A model generated the notes under the pieces. That model was not told the origin of the DNA. It saw only the letters and a list, made by a program, of their open reading frames with translations, and ran no database searches. The position numbers and the translations under genes were made by a program. A stretch of 64,000 nucleotides of DNA from Sporocytophaga sp. (GTDB lineage Bacteria > Bacteroidota > Bacteroidia > Cytophagales > Cytophagaceae), in assembly GCF_017745095.1 (NCBI RefSeq), contig NZ_JAGHZZ010000020.1:22862-86861 (forward strand), in the 5' to 3' direction. Below, piece by piece: positions 35,003 through 43,611 of this stretch (positions within the stretch are counted from its first letter, which is position 1; every line of letters starts with the position of its first letter).

Positions 35003-35617
35003 ATGGCAAAAAAGAAAGAAATTGTTGAAGATGTTTCGGCAGAGGAAAAGTTAAAGGAGGCAGCTAGAAAGGTATTTACTCAGAAAGGTTATGCAGCAAC
35101 CAGGACCAGAGACATTGCAGAGGAAGCCGGATTAAATCTTGCTTTGCTTAATTATTATTTCAGAAGTAAAGAAAAGCTTTTTGAGATTATAATGATGGAA
35201 AAGTTACAGCAACTTTTTGGTATAATTCTCCCATTGGCTAATGATCCTTCAACAAGTCTTGACGAAAAATTGAAAGCAATTGCTTCCGAGTATATAGATA
35301 TGTTATCAGCAAATGAGAATTTGCCATTGTTTATTCTTAATGAAATCAGAAGCAATCCTGAAAGGTTTGTTAGCAAAATGCAGATAGCAAAAATATTCTC
35401 AGATTCTGTAATGATAAAGCAAATAAAGGAAAAGAGACCAGATATAAACCCACTTCATTTTGTAATTAATATTCTCGGAATGGTTGTTTTTCCATTCATA
35501 GCAAAACCAATACTTGTTACCTCCGGACAAGCGGATAATAAGGCTTTTGGAGCACTTATTAATGAAAGGAAGAAATTGATCCCCTTATGGGTTAAAGCGA
35601 TTATGAAGGCAAAATGA
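35003..35617 (+). CDS. TetR-family repressor of exporter operon (CecR/YbiH-like)
   Basis: A 204-residue regulator from the ATG at 35003; an upstream TTG (34985) would add six residues. The N-terminal HTH is complete: AARKVFTQKGYAATRTRDIAEEAGLNLALLNYYFRSKEKLFE. The C-terminal part is a helical ligand domain with no clear identity. It heads an operon of HlyD-type lipoprotein, two ATPases and two permeases, the same order as E. coli ybiH(cecR)-ybhG-ybhF-ybhS-ybhR. It probably represses the whole operon through the palindrome just upstream until an exported compound binds. Confidence 0.92.
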   Translation: MAKKKEIVEDVSAEEKLKEAARKVFTQKGYAATRTRDIAEEAGLNLALLNYYFRSKEKLFEIIMMEKLQQLFGIILPLANDPSTSLDEKLKAIASEYIDMLSANENLPLFILNEIRSNPERFVSKMQIAKIFSDSVMIKQIKEKRPDINPLHFVINILGMVVFPFIAKPILVTSGQADNKAFGALINERKKLIPLWVKAIMKAK

Positions 35618-35672
35618 TATGCATTTCATTTTTCTTATAATAATAGTAATACAGGATTTTAAGACGAGCAAT

Positions 35673-36569
35673 ATGAAAACAGCAATCAGATTTTTTGCAG
35701 GATGTTTAGTAATCACAACTATATTATCCTGTTCCAAGCAACCTGCATTTGATGCTACAGGTACTTTTGAAGCAATTGAAACAATTGTTTCTTCCGAAGG
35801 AAATGGAGTAATAAAAGAATTTCAGTTAGAGGAAGGGCAGGAGTTGAACAATGGGCAGTATATCGGATATATAGATACAATTCAACTATATCTTAAAATG
35901 AAACAACTGGAGGCTCAGGTAAAGTCCACAATCAGTCAAAAACCAGATATAAGCAGACAGAAAGCTGCTCTGGAGGCTCAAATAAAGGCTGCTGAGAAAG
36001 ATAAAGAAAGATATACAGATCTCGCAAAAGACGATGCCATTCCCCAAAAGCAATTGGATGATGTTAATGCTGAAGTTGCTGTTTTGAAAGGGCAGCTGGA
36101 TGCTTTATATTCATCCCTTAATATTACAACTAAAGGAATCACACTACAGGCAGATCCTATTGCTATGCAGATAGAACAGGTAAGAGACCAATTGGAAAAA
36201 AGTATCATTCTGAATCCGATTAAAGGGACTGTCTTGAGTAAGTATGTTGAACCGAATGAATTAGCATCTATTGGAAAACCTTTATATAAAATTGCGGATC
36301 TTTCTACAATTATTCTCAGAGCCTATATTACCGGAAACCAATTACCATTAGTAAAACTTAATCAGAAGGTGAAAGTCCTTGTAGATGCGGATAAAGGTTC
36401 ATATAAGGAATATTCAGGAGTGATAGAGTGGGTAAACAGCAAAGCAGAATTTACACCAAAGACTATTCAGACAAAAGATGAGCGCGCTAACCTGGTTTAT
36501 GCGATAAAGATCAGAGTGAAAAATGATGGATTCCTTAAAATCGGAATGTATGGTGAAGTAAAGTTGTAG
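35673..36569 (+). CDS. HlyD-family periplasmic adaptor lipoprotein (YbhG-like)
   Basis: A 298-residue protein starting at the ATG at 35673. The N-terminus is a lipoprotein signal (ITTILSC, Cys near residue 21). Biotinyl-lipoyl-like halves flank a coiled-coil hairpin: FEAIETIVSSEGNGVIKEFQLEEGQELNNGQYIGYID, then QLEAQVKSTISQKPDISRQKAALEAQIKAAEKDKERY, then IILNPIKGTVLSKYVEPNEL and a C-terminal barrel. It links the inner-membrane exporter to an outer-membrane channel. No TolC-like gene is in this window. It lies 55 bp after the TetR gene and 7 bp before the first ATPase gene. Confidence 0.9.
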   Translation: MKTAIRFFAGCLVITTILSCSKQPAFDATGTFEAIETIVSSEGNGVIKEFQLEEGQELNNGQYIGYIDTIQLYLKMKQLEAQVKSTISQKPDISRQKAALEAQIKAAEKDKERYTDLAKDDAIPQKQLDDVNAEVAVLKGQLDALYSSLNITTKGITLQADPIAMQIEQVRDQLEKSIILNPIKGTVLSKYVEPNELASIGKPLYKIADLSTIILRAYITGNQLPLVKLNQKVKVLVDADKGSYKEYSGVIEWVNSKAEFTPKTIQTKDERANLVYAIKIRVKNDGFLKIGMYGEVKL

Positions 36570-36576
36570 GAAAGTT

Positions 36577-37503
36577 ATGCAAGCCATAATAGTAAAGAAT
36601 CTTACGAAGACCTACGATAAAGGCAAAATACAGGCAGTTGATGATGTTTCATTTGAAGTTGAAAAAGGTGAGTTATTCGGTTTGATAGGTCCTGATGGAG
36701 CTGGGAAAACGAGTATTTTCAGAATGCTCACCACTCTATTGTTACCTGATAAAGGTGAAGCCTCTGTTGATGGATTTGACATAGTCAAAGACTTCAAAAA
36801 AATAAGGAATACTGTTGGATATATGCCCGGTAAGTTCTCTTTATATCAGGATCTGACCATTGAAGAAAATCTAAATTTCTTTGCTACTGTATTTAATACC
36901 ACTGTTGGAGAAAATTATTCTTTAATAAAAGATATCTATATACAGATTGAGAAATTTAAGAAAAGGAGAGCAGGTAAGTTGTCTGGTGGAATGAAGCAGA
37001 AGCTGGCATTGTGCTGCGCTCTTATTCATAAGCCTACTACGCTGTTTCTTGATGAACCTACTACTGGCGTTGATCCTGTTTCTCGCAAAGAGTTTTGGGA
37101 TATGTTAAAACGCCTGAAAGAACAAGGCATTACAATATTGGTATCCACTCCATATATGGATGAAGCCAATCGCTGTGACCGGATTGCCTTGATACAAAGC
37201 GGAAAGATTTTATCTATTGATACTCCTGCTGCTATTATAAATTCTTTTTCAGAAAAGTTATATGCGATAAAAGCCAATAAAATGTATCAGCTGTTGAAAG
37301 CTCTGGAATTGTTTCCAAAGAGAAGAAATAGTTATGCTTTCGGAGAATTTGCTCATGCTACCTTCGATCAGACAATTGACAAAGCTGAGTTAAAAAGATA
37401 TCTTGAGATGATTGGTTTGAGTCAAATTGAAATAGAAGTCATTGAACCAACAATTGAGGATGTTTTTATCAAGCTATTGAACAAGCACAATCATGCAGAA
37501 TAA
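36577..37503 (+). CDS. ABC transporter ATPase, first half of YbhF-like pair
   Basis: A 308-residue ATPase. Walker A is GPDGAGKTS, the signature LSGGMKQKL, and Walker B LFLDEPTTGVDP. The Q-loop position reads GYMPGKFSLYQDL, with Gly where Gln is usual, so coupling at this site may differ; relatives of this subgroup often show the same change, as far as I recall. E. coli YbhF has two ATPase domains in one chain; here they are two genes that overlap by 11 bp. It energises the two permeases downstream. Confidence 0.92.
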   Translation: MQAIIVKNLTKTYDKGKIQAVDDVSFEVEKGELFGLIGPDGAGKTSIFRMLTTLLLPDKGEASVDGFDIVKDFKKIRNTVGYMPGKFSLYQDLTIEENLNFFATVFNTTVGENYSLIKDIYIQIEKFKKRRAGKLSGGMKQKLALCCALIHKPTTLFLDEPTTGVDPVSRKEFWDMLKRLKEQGITILVSTPYMDEANRCDRIALIQSGKILSIDTPAAIINSFSEKLYAIKANKMYQLLKALELFPKRRNSYAFGEFAHATFDQTIDKAELKRYLEMIGLSQIEIEVIEPTIEDVFIKLLNKHNHAE

Positions 37504-38254
37504 TAAATCAGATGCAACGGAAAAAGTAATAGTCTGTAAAGATCTTACAAAGCGATTCGGAGATTTTATAGCTGCAAATGAAATTACTTTTGACGTATAT
37601 AAAGGAGAAATATTTGGATTCCTAGGAGCAAACGGTGCAGGTAAAACAACTGCAATGCGTATGTTGTGTGGTTTATCTGTTCCTTCTTCAGGTCATGCTT
37701 TGGTTGCTGGCTATGATGTTTATAAACAGACGGAAGATATAAAGAAAAAAATTGGCTACATGAGTCAGAAGTTTTCATTATATGAAGACCTTACCATTCT
37801 TGAGAATATAGAATTCTTCGGCGGAATATATGGACTAACAAGGAAGGAGATAAAGGAGAAGGGGAGAAGTCTTATAGAAAAACTTGATTTGCAAAGTGAA
37901 GCGAAGAAGCTGGTGGCTTCCTTACCATTAGGCTGGAAACAGAAATTATCATTTTCCGTGGCTGTTTTACATGACCCAAAGATCGTTTTTCTTGATGAAC
38001 CCACAGGTGGGGTAGACCCCATTACCAGAAGGCAGTTCTGGGATTTAATCTATGAGGCTTCTGCAAGAGGCATAACTATTTTCGTTACTACCCATTATAT
38101 GGACGAGGCTGAGTATTGTGATCGTATCTCCATTATGGTTGATGGGAAAATTGAAGTCCTGGACACACCTTCTAATCTGAAACGAAATTTCAAATCGACA
38201 TCTATGGATGAAGTATTTTATCAGCTTGCAAGAAGTGCTAAAAGATCAGATTGA
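37493..38254 (+). CDS. ABC transporter ATPase, second half of YbhF-like pair
   Basis: A 253-residue ATPase with Walker A GANGAGKTT, a normal Q-loop (YMSQKFSLYEDL), a degenerate signature LPLGWKQKL and Walker B VFLDEPTGGVDP. The altered signature LPLG..K is what the C-terminal domain of YbhF-type proteins shows. It overlaps the first ATPase gene by 11 bp in another frame, so translation is probably coupled, and it stops 3 bp before the permease gene. The first and second ATPases likely form a heterodimer. Confidence 0.92.
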   Translation: MQNNKSDATEKVIVCKDLTKRFGDFIAANEITFDVYKGEIFGFLGANGAGKTTAMRMLCGLSVPSSGHALVAGYDVYKQTEDIKKKIGYMSQKFSLYEDLTILENIEFFGGIYGLTRKEIKEKGRSLIEKLDLQSEAKKLVASLPLGWKQKLSFSVAVLHDPKIVFLDEPTGGVDPITRRQFWDLIYEASARGITIFVTTHYMDEAEYCDRISIMVDGKIEVLDTPSNLKRNFKSTSMDEVFYQLARSAKRSD

Positions 38255-38257
38255 GAG

Positions 38258-39364
38258 ATGAAACAATTTTTGGTATTTGTAAGAAAAGAATTTTATCATG
38301 TACTGCGTGATAAGAAGACTTTATTGATACTATTTGGAATGCCGGTTGTTCAGATACTTTTATTTGGTTTTGCTTTGACCAATGAAGTGAAAGATTCCCC
38401 AATAATAGTGGTGGACTATGCCCGTGATGTAGCTTCTCAGTCTATTATCACAAGGTTAGGAGCCAGTCAGTATTTTAAGCTTAAAAGAAATGTCTTATCT
38501 CAAAAGGAAATAATCGAGAGTTTCAGAGACGGGAAGATCAAAGCTGCAGTGGTGTTTCCAGATCATTTTAATGAAGATCTGGAGCATATGAACAAAGCTC
38601 AGGTACAGATCATTGCTGATGCTTCTGATCCTAATACAGCAACTTTGGTTACTAACTACGTGTCAGCAATCGTCAGAGATTACCAATCAGATCGTACAGA
38701 ATTGATGGCTGTTCCGTATCAGATTATACCAGAGGTAAGGATGCTGTATAATCCCCAATTACTGGGGGCTCCAAATTTTGTACCTGGCGTAATGGCTCTG
38801 GTTTTAATGTTGGTTTGTGTGATGATGACAGCTATTTCTATTGTGAAAGAAAAGGAAATGGGGACCATGGAGGTTTTGCTAGTTTCACCTTTTCAACCTT
38901 TTCTGGTAATTTTATCTAAAGCTATTCCATATATAGCGCTGTCTTTGGTGAACCTCGGAGCTATCCTTTCATTAAGTGCGTTTTTGCTGGAGCTTCCAGT
39001 CAAAGGAAGCCTTTTATTATTAATAGGAGAAAGCACACTTTTTATTATTTGCTGTCTGAGTCTTGGTATACTTATTTCAATCAAAGCCAAGTCTCAACAG
39101 GTTGCGATGATGATTTCTCTGGTTGGGATGTTTCTTCCTACTGTTCTATTTAGTGGATATATGTTCCCAATAGAAAACATGCCTCTTCCTTTACAGATAA
39201 TATCAAATGTTGTTCCTTCAAAGTGGTATTACATTATCGTAAAATCCGTGATGATCAAAGGTGTTGGGTTTATGTATATATGGAAGGAGACTTTAATTCT
39301 TATAGGAATTACCACAGTGTTTCTGTGGGTTAGTCTCAAAAGTTTTAAGATCAGGTTAGAATAA
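38258..39364 (+). CDS. ABC-2 type permease (YbhS-like)
   Basis: A 368-residue membrane protein of the ABC2_membrane_3 type. The first helix lies in KKTLLILFGMPVVQILLFGFAL, followed by a long periplasmic domain (about 45-170), then five helices: GVMALVLMLVCVMMTAISIVKEKEMGTMEVLLVSP, PYIALSLVNLGAILSLSAF, LLLLIGESTLFIICCLSLGILIS, MMISLVGMFLPTVLFSGYMFPI, and the last near ETLILIGITTVFLW. The motif VKEKEMGTMEVLLVSP is typical. It pairs with the next permease to form the channel. Confidence 0.92.
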   Translation: MKQFLVFVRKEFYHVLRDKKTLLILFGMPVVQILLFGFALTNEVKDSPIIVVDYARDVASQSIITRLGASQYFKLKRNVLSQKEIIESFRDGKIKAAVVFPDHFNEDLEHMNKAQVQIIADASDPNTATLVTNYVSAIVRDYQSDRTELMAVPYQIIPEVRMLYNPQLLGAPNFVPGVMALVLMLVCVMMTAISIVKEKEMGTMEVLLVSPFQPFLVILSKAIPYIALSLVNLGAILSLSAFLLELPVKGSLLLLIGESTLFIICCLSLGILISIKAKSQQVAMMISLVGMFLPTVLFSGYMFPIENMPLPLQIISNVVPSKWYYIIVKSVMIKGVGFMYIWKETLILIGITTVFLWVSLKSFKIRLE

Positions 39365-39381
39365 TAGATAATACTTCGATT

Positions 39382-40500
39382 ATGAGAACATTAATCTTCT
39401 TATTAAGAAAAGAATTCAAACAGATATTCCGTGATAAAGCGATACTGGCTATCATATTCGTGATGCCCTCAGTGCAGCTAATAGTTATGCCACTGGCTGC
39501 TAATTATGAAGTGAAGAAGATTAATCTTGCTGTTGTTGATAATGATAAATCAACTTATACCCAAAAGCTGATATCACAAATTACAAGTTCCGGATATTTC
39601 CGATTACAGAGTTATAATGCTTCTTATGATCAGGCTTATGAAGCCATTAAGTCAGATAACGCTGACCTTATATTGGAGATTCCTCAAAGGTTTGAAAGAA
39701 ATTTGGTAAGAGAAAATAAAGAAAAAATTTTCATTGCTGTAAATGCTATTAATGGAACAAAGGCAAATCTGGGAGGAGCTTATCTTTCAACTATCATCAG
39801 TAATTTTAACAATGATATCCGAATGAAGCTTACCGTGGGCTCCAGATTCAGTCAGGCTCCAACGATTGAAATAGTATCCTCAAACTGGTTTAATGTGCAT
39901 ATGAACTATAGGTTATTTTTTGTTCCAGGTATTCTGGCATTGCTGGTTACATTGGTGGGTAGCTTTCTCACTGCTCTGAACATAGTCCGTGAGAAAGAAG
40001 TAGGTACAATAGAGCAAATAAATGTTACTCCGATAAAGAAACATTATTTTATACTTGGAAAGCTTATTCCTTTCTGGGTGCTTGCCAATGTGATATTTAC
40101 GATCGGTCTGCTTCTCGGAAGATTGGTGTATGGTATTATTCCTGCTGGAAATATTGGACTTTTATATCTGTTTGTAGGAGTATATCTGCTTGCTGCACTT
40201 GGCTTTGGATTACTTATATCCACCTTTGCAGAAACTCAGCAGCAGGCTATGTTGATCATGTTCTTTTTTATGATGGTCTTTATATTAATGGGAGGATTGT
40301 TTACTCCTATAGAAAGCATGCCACAATGGGCGCAGATTATAACAAAATTTAACCCGGTAAGGTACTTCATTGAAGTAATGCGTATGGTTATTCTCAAAGG
40401 TAGCACACTGAGAGATGTGGCTTCTCAATTTGTTGCTGTCATTGTGTTTGCAGTTATATTAAATAGCTGGGCAATATTAAATTATAAAAAGACTAATTGA
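39382..40500 (+). CDS. ABC-2 type permease (YbhR-like)
   Basis: A 372-residue membrane protein with the same plan as the preceding permease: first helix AILAIIFVMPSVQLIVMPLAA, a periplasmic domain, then GILALLVTLVGSFLTALNIVREKEVGTIEQINVTPI and four more helices, with GGLFTPIESMPQWAQ before the last. It starts 17 bp after the YbhS-like gene and closes the operon. The exported compound cannot be told from sequence; E. coli relatives affect sensitivity to some antibiotics and to Na+/H+. Confidence 0.92.
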   Translation: MRTLIFLLRKEFKQIFRDKAILAIIFVMPSVQLIVMPLAANYEVKKINLAVVDNDKSTYTQKLISQITSSGYFRLQSYNASYDQAYEAIKSDNADLILEIPQRFERNLVRENKEKIFIAVNAINGTKANLGGAYLSTIISNFNNDIRMKLTVGSRFSQAPTIEIVSSNWFNVHMNYRLFFVPGILALLVTLVGSFLTALNIVREKEVGTIEQINVTPIKKHYFILGKLIPFWVLANVIFTIGLLLGRLVYGIIPAGNIGLLYLFVGVYLLAALGFGLLISTFAETQQQAMLIMFFFMMVFILMGGLFTPIESMPQWAQIITKFNPVRYFIEVMRMVILKGSTLRDVASQFVAVIVFAVILNSWAILNYKKTN

Positions 40501-40505
40501 ATAAT

Positions 40506-40537
40506 ATCAGGTAAATTACTTTCAAAATTTACCTGAT
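40506..40537. terminator. Hairpin between convergent exporter operon and GH13 gene
   Basis: ATCAGGTAAATT (40506-40517) pairs perfectly with AATTTACCTGAT (40526-40537) around an 8-nt loop. It lies 5 bp past the YbhR-like stop. No strong T-run follows on either strand. Confidence 0.6.
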
Positions 40538-40551
40538 GCTTATGATTTTAC

Positions 40552-42390
40552 TCAAAGATTAACTTCATACTGGGGAGGCGTTATCTCGTCCTGAGAATAA
40601 ACAAGAAAGCTGTATGGCCCAATGTTTATCAAACCATTAAAAGGTTGTCCGTCTTTCTCGCCTTCCTGGGTTTCGGTATCAAAACTTGAATGATTAGAGA
40701 ATTTTTCATCAAATCCTTCCCAGTCACTGTTAAATCTGGCCTTCCAAATTCCATTGCAAGGAAGACCAATTGAATAGTCATTATGAGCTTTATTGGCAAA
40801 ATTAAAAATAATAATGACGCTATCTTTAGGGCCTCCTTTATCCCATCTATGCATCGCTAATATTTTATCATCATGGTTAACATGGAAGATTTGCACAAAA
40901 GAACCGGATAAGCCTGCAGTTGTGTTGTGGAGATTCCTTCTCAGAGCAATCATTTCACGATACATATGTACGATACCATCAAATTTATCGGCCCTGCACC
41001 AGCTTAATGGCTTTGTGTCTTCAAACCATCTATCCTCAAGAAATTCCTGTCCTTGAAATATCATGGGAATACCTGGAGATGTAAATACAAGCCCTGCTCC
41101 CAAAGTAGACCTCTTTTTAGAAAACCAGCTGCCCACTTTCCCTGGCCATATTTCCTCCGGAACTCTTGCTTTACCATTGGCTACTTCATCGTGGGATTCA
41201 GTATAAATTACACGATGCATGTGATCTCCGTTATAGTATTTATTGATTGCATTGCATATGGCAGACATATCTCTTGAATTGTCTTCCATTGTAATGATTG
41301 CTTCTCTAACCGGATGGACAAAGTTCATATCCCATTGAGTGTCAAATCCAGCTCCTCCGACTGTGGTATTTTTGGTTACCCATTCATTTCCTGTAAGATC
41401 TTCAGCAATAGTAAGTGCCCCTGGTTTGGCTTTTTTTATTTCTTCGTTTATCCACTGAAGTATGCTCCAGGCTTCAGGAATGTCAGTGGCAGGATTGTTT
41501 ACTTGACCTTCCACGTTTCTCATATACAAAACAGAGTCGAATCTCAATCCGTCGACATGATATTCATTAATCCACATGAGGGCATTGTCTTTAAGGAATG
41601 TTCTTACTTCGCCTCTTCCGAAATCCGGGCGCGTGTTGCCCCATGGAGTTTTCGATTTCCAGTCATTGTAGAAGTAAATACCTCCACCTTCATTTTCACT
41701 CCATCCGTCAAACTGCCATAGATCAAGATCACCAGGACCGAAATGGTTGTATACAACATCCAGAATAACTCCAATGTCATGTTTATGCGCTTCCTTTACA
41801 AGATCTTTAAAACCTTTTGCTCCACCATAGTCACTCTCTATGGCATAAGGATAGGAGGGGTTGTATCCCCAAGAGAAACTTCCTGGAAATTCAAGAGGAG
41901 GCATTATTTGAATGACATTTATTCCAAGTTCTTTGAGATAAGGCAACTTCTCTATAACGCTTTTAAAATCACCTGGTGTTCCGTCTGCTATAGTATTAAA
42001 GGTTCCGACGTGCATTTCATATATGACAAGTTTGTTCCAATCATCAAGCTTGAAACTGTCATTTTCCCAGTCATAGTATGGATCTACAATGATAGAATTA
42101 CCAGCAGAATTGGTTAATTCTTTTGCATAAGGATCGTTTTTGAAAAGCTCCTTGTCACCATTGATAATTCTGTATTTATATTGATCGCCGAATTTTGCTT
42201 CAGGTATTTCTGCAAACCACTTACCAGCTCCGTCACTTTCCATCGGATTTTTATCAGGTGAAAAATCATTAAATGAACCGGTAACAAAAACCTTATCTGC
42301 ATTTGGTGCCCATACACAAAAAGAAATTCCATTTTCACAGGGATTAGCCCCCATTGCATAGTGGGTCGTTTTTATAGTCTCTTTTGACAT
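40552..42390 (-). CDS. GH13 family alpha-glucan branching-enzyme-like protein
   Basis: A 612-residue cytoplasmic enzyme without signal peptide. An N-terminal CBM48-like domain (about 8-108, ISFCVWAPNADKVFVTGSFNDF) precedes the catalytic barrel. Conserved segments are visible: LDVVYNHFGPGD (210-221), DGLRFDSV with nucleophile D285, ALTIAEDL with acid/base E330, and TESHDEVANG with H400-D401. Products of this subgroup are branching enzymes or trehalohydrolase-like amylases. The C-terminal beta domain ends with GPYSFLVYSQDE. Most likely it works in glycogen or glucan metabolism; branching versus hydrolysis cannot be decided here. Confidence 0.87.
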   Translation of the reverse strand: MSKETIKTTHYAMGANPCENGISFCVWAPNADKVFVTGSFNDFSPDKNPMESDGAGKWFAEIPEAKFGDQYKYRIINGDKELFKNDPYAKELTNSAGNSIIVDPYYDWENDSFKLDDWNKLVIYEMHVGTFNTIADGTPGDFKSVIEKLPYLKELGINVIQIMPPLEFPGSFSWGYNPSYPYAIESDYGGAKGFKDLVKEAHKHDIGVILDVVYNHFGPGDLDLWQFDGWSENEGGGIYFYNDWKSKTPWGNTRPDFGRGEVRTFLKDNALMWINEYHVDGLRFDSVLYMRNVEGQVNNPATDIPEAWSILQWINEEIKKAKPGALTIAEDLTGNEWVTKNTTVGGAGFDTQWDMNFVHPVREAIITMEDNSRDMSAICNAINKYYNGDHMHRVIYTESHDEVANGKARVPEEIWPGKVGSWFSKKRSTLGAGLVFTSPGIPMIFQGQEFLEDRWFEDTKPLSWCRADKFDGIVHMYREMIALRRNLHNTTAGLSGSFVQIFHVNHDDKILAMHRWDKGGPKDSVIIIFNFANKAHNDYSIGLPCNGIWKARFNSDWEGFDEKFSNHSSFDTETQEGEKDGQPFNGLINIGPYSFLVYSQDEITPPQYEVNL

Positions 42391-42603
42391 AGATTATTTG
42401 TAAAAAATATTTAGGGTATGAAAAGAATAACAAGTGTTTTGAAAATATTGTTAATGTTTAATAACAATTGCTTGTTAATGAATGTGTTCAATGTTTCTGA
42501 TCGTGAAGTTTATAAAAGAATAATATTTATTCATACATTTTGACGACCCTACAATGGACCTGCTTATTGTGTTTGGTTATATTTGATACTGAAAAATCAT
42601 AAT

Positions 42604-43176
42604 GTGGAAAATATACTTGGGAAAATAAGTCAATTGTATCCTTTGTCTCCAAAGGCTGTAGAGCTTTTCCTGGCAAATATGAAAAAGATTGCTTTATCAA
42701 AAGGCTCTATATTATTTAAAGAAGGAGAGATCAGCAGCAAGATTTATTTTTTGGAAAGAGGAGCAGTGAGAGCATTTCATTATAAAGAAGATAAGGAAAT
42801 AACATTCTGGTTTGGATTTGAAGGAGAGATGGTAATGACTCTTCATAGTTATATTGCAAACAAGCCAGGTTATGAAACCATTGAAGTGCTGGAAGATTCT
42901 CAATTGTATGAGATGGATCATAACTATCTTCAGGATTTGTATAAAGAAAATATCGAATTAGCCAATTGGGGTAGAAAAATGGCTGAAGAGGAATTTTTAA
43001 AAGCAGAAAAAAGATTTTTATCACAGCAATTTCAGACAGCAAGAGAAAAGTATGAATCTCTTCTGGAGCAATATCCACGGATCACTGAAAGGGTGCAGTT
43101 AGGTTATATAGCTTCGTATTTAGGAATTAATCAGGTTACATTAAGCAGAATAAGATCTGATCTGAGACATTCTTAA
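42604..43176 (+). CDS. Crp/Fnr-family transcriptional regulator
   Basis: A 190-residue regulator. No ATG is available; I choose the GTG at 42604 (MENILGKISQLYPLSPKAVELF), with a TTG at 42583 as alternative. The cyclic-nucleotide-binding-like barrel covers about residues 10-130 (LSKGSILFKEGEISSKIYFLERGAVRAFHYKEDKEITFWFGFEGEMV). The C-terminal HTH is RVQLGYIASYLGINQVTLSRIRSDLR. The cNMP pocket Arg/Glu pair is not evident, so cAMP may not be the ligand. It is divergent from the GH13 gene with about 210 bp between them. Confidence 0.85.
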   Translation: MENILGKISQLYPLSPKAVELFLANMKKIALSKGSILFKEGEISSKIYFLERGAVRAFHYKEDKEITFWFGFEGEMVMTLHSYIANKPGYETIEVLEDSQLYEMDHNYLQDLYKENIELANWGRKMAEEEFLKAEKRFLSQQFQTAREKYESLLEQYPRITERVQLGYIASYLGINQVTLSRIRSDLRHS

Positions 43177-43611
43177 ATACGTGATTGTTGAGTGTAGACA
43201 TGCTAAGCACAGAACTTTATAATGAACTGATATAATTAATTTATTTAATAACAATATAAAGGAGTGAGATTTAATATCAATAATCCTTTTGGGGACTAAA
43301 GCTCAGAAAGGTATTGTTTTTATAAAGCTACTATGCTTTTATTCTTTCTAAAAAAAATAGTGTTTTATCACCTTCCAAGAATACGTCTTATTCTGAGCAT
43401 TTACTTTACAAAGGATGAATTCCTTTAATTAAAAGACAAAGAATCAGTGTTGTTTTTATTGAGAATTAATATCTTAGTTTGATTTTTTTGTTAATTATTA
43501 TTTTTGTTTATTAAATTATATTTTAATATTTGTTCATTGGTTATTAGGGTTTATAGTTAATTATTTCTGTTTAGTTTTAATTATTTTGTTAATTTTTAAT
43601 CACTATAACAC
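43177..43611. other. AT-rich intergenic stretch, no gene seen
   Basis: About 435 bp, strongly AT-rich toward its end, before a large T9SS protein gene. I see no open frame with coding character. The final 150 bp are nearly all A and T and probably form a promoter and leader. Confidence 0.45.

Noticed and set aside
36577..38254. Frameshift within one fused ATPase gene
   Set aside because: Each part has its own ATG and a complete ATPase domain, and a 4-40 bp overlap is normal in coupled operons.
41314..41721. Open frame opposite the GH13 gene (135 codons)
   Set aside because: It is a shadow of conserved GH13 coding sequence, with no family features of its own.
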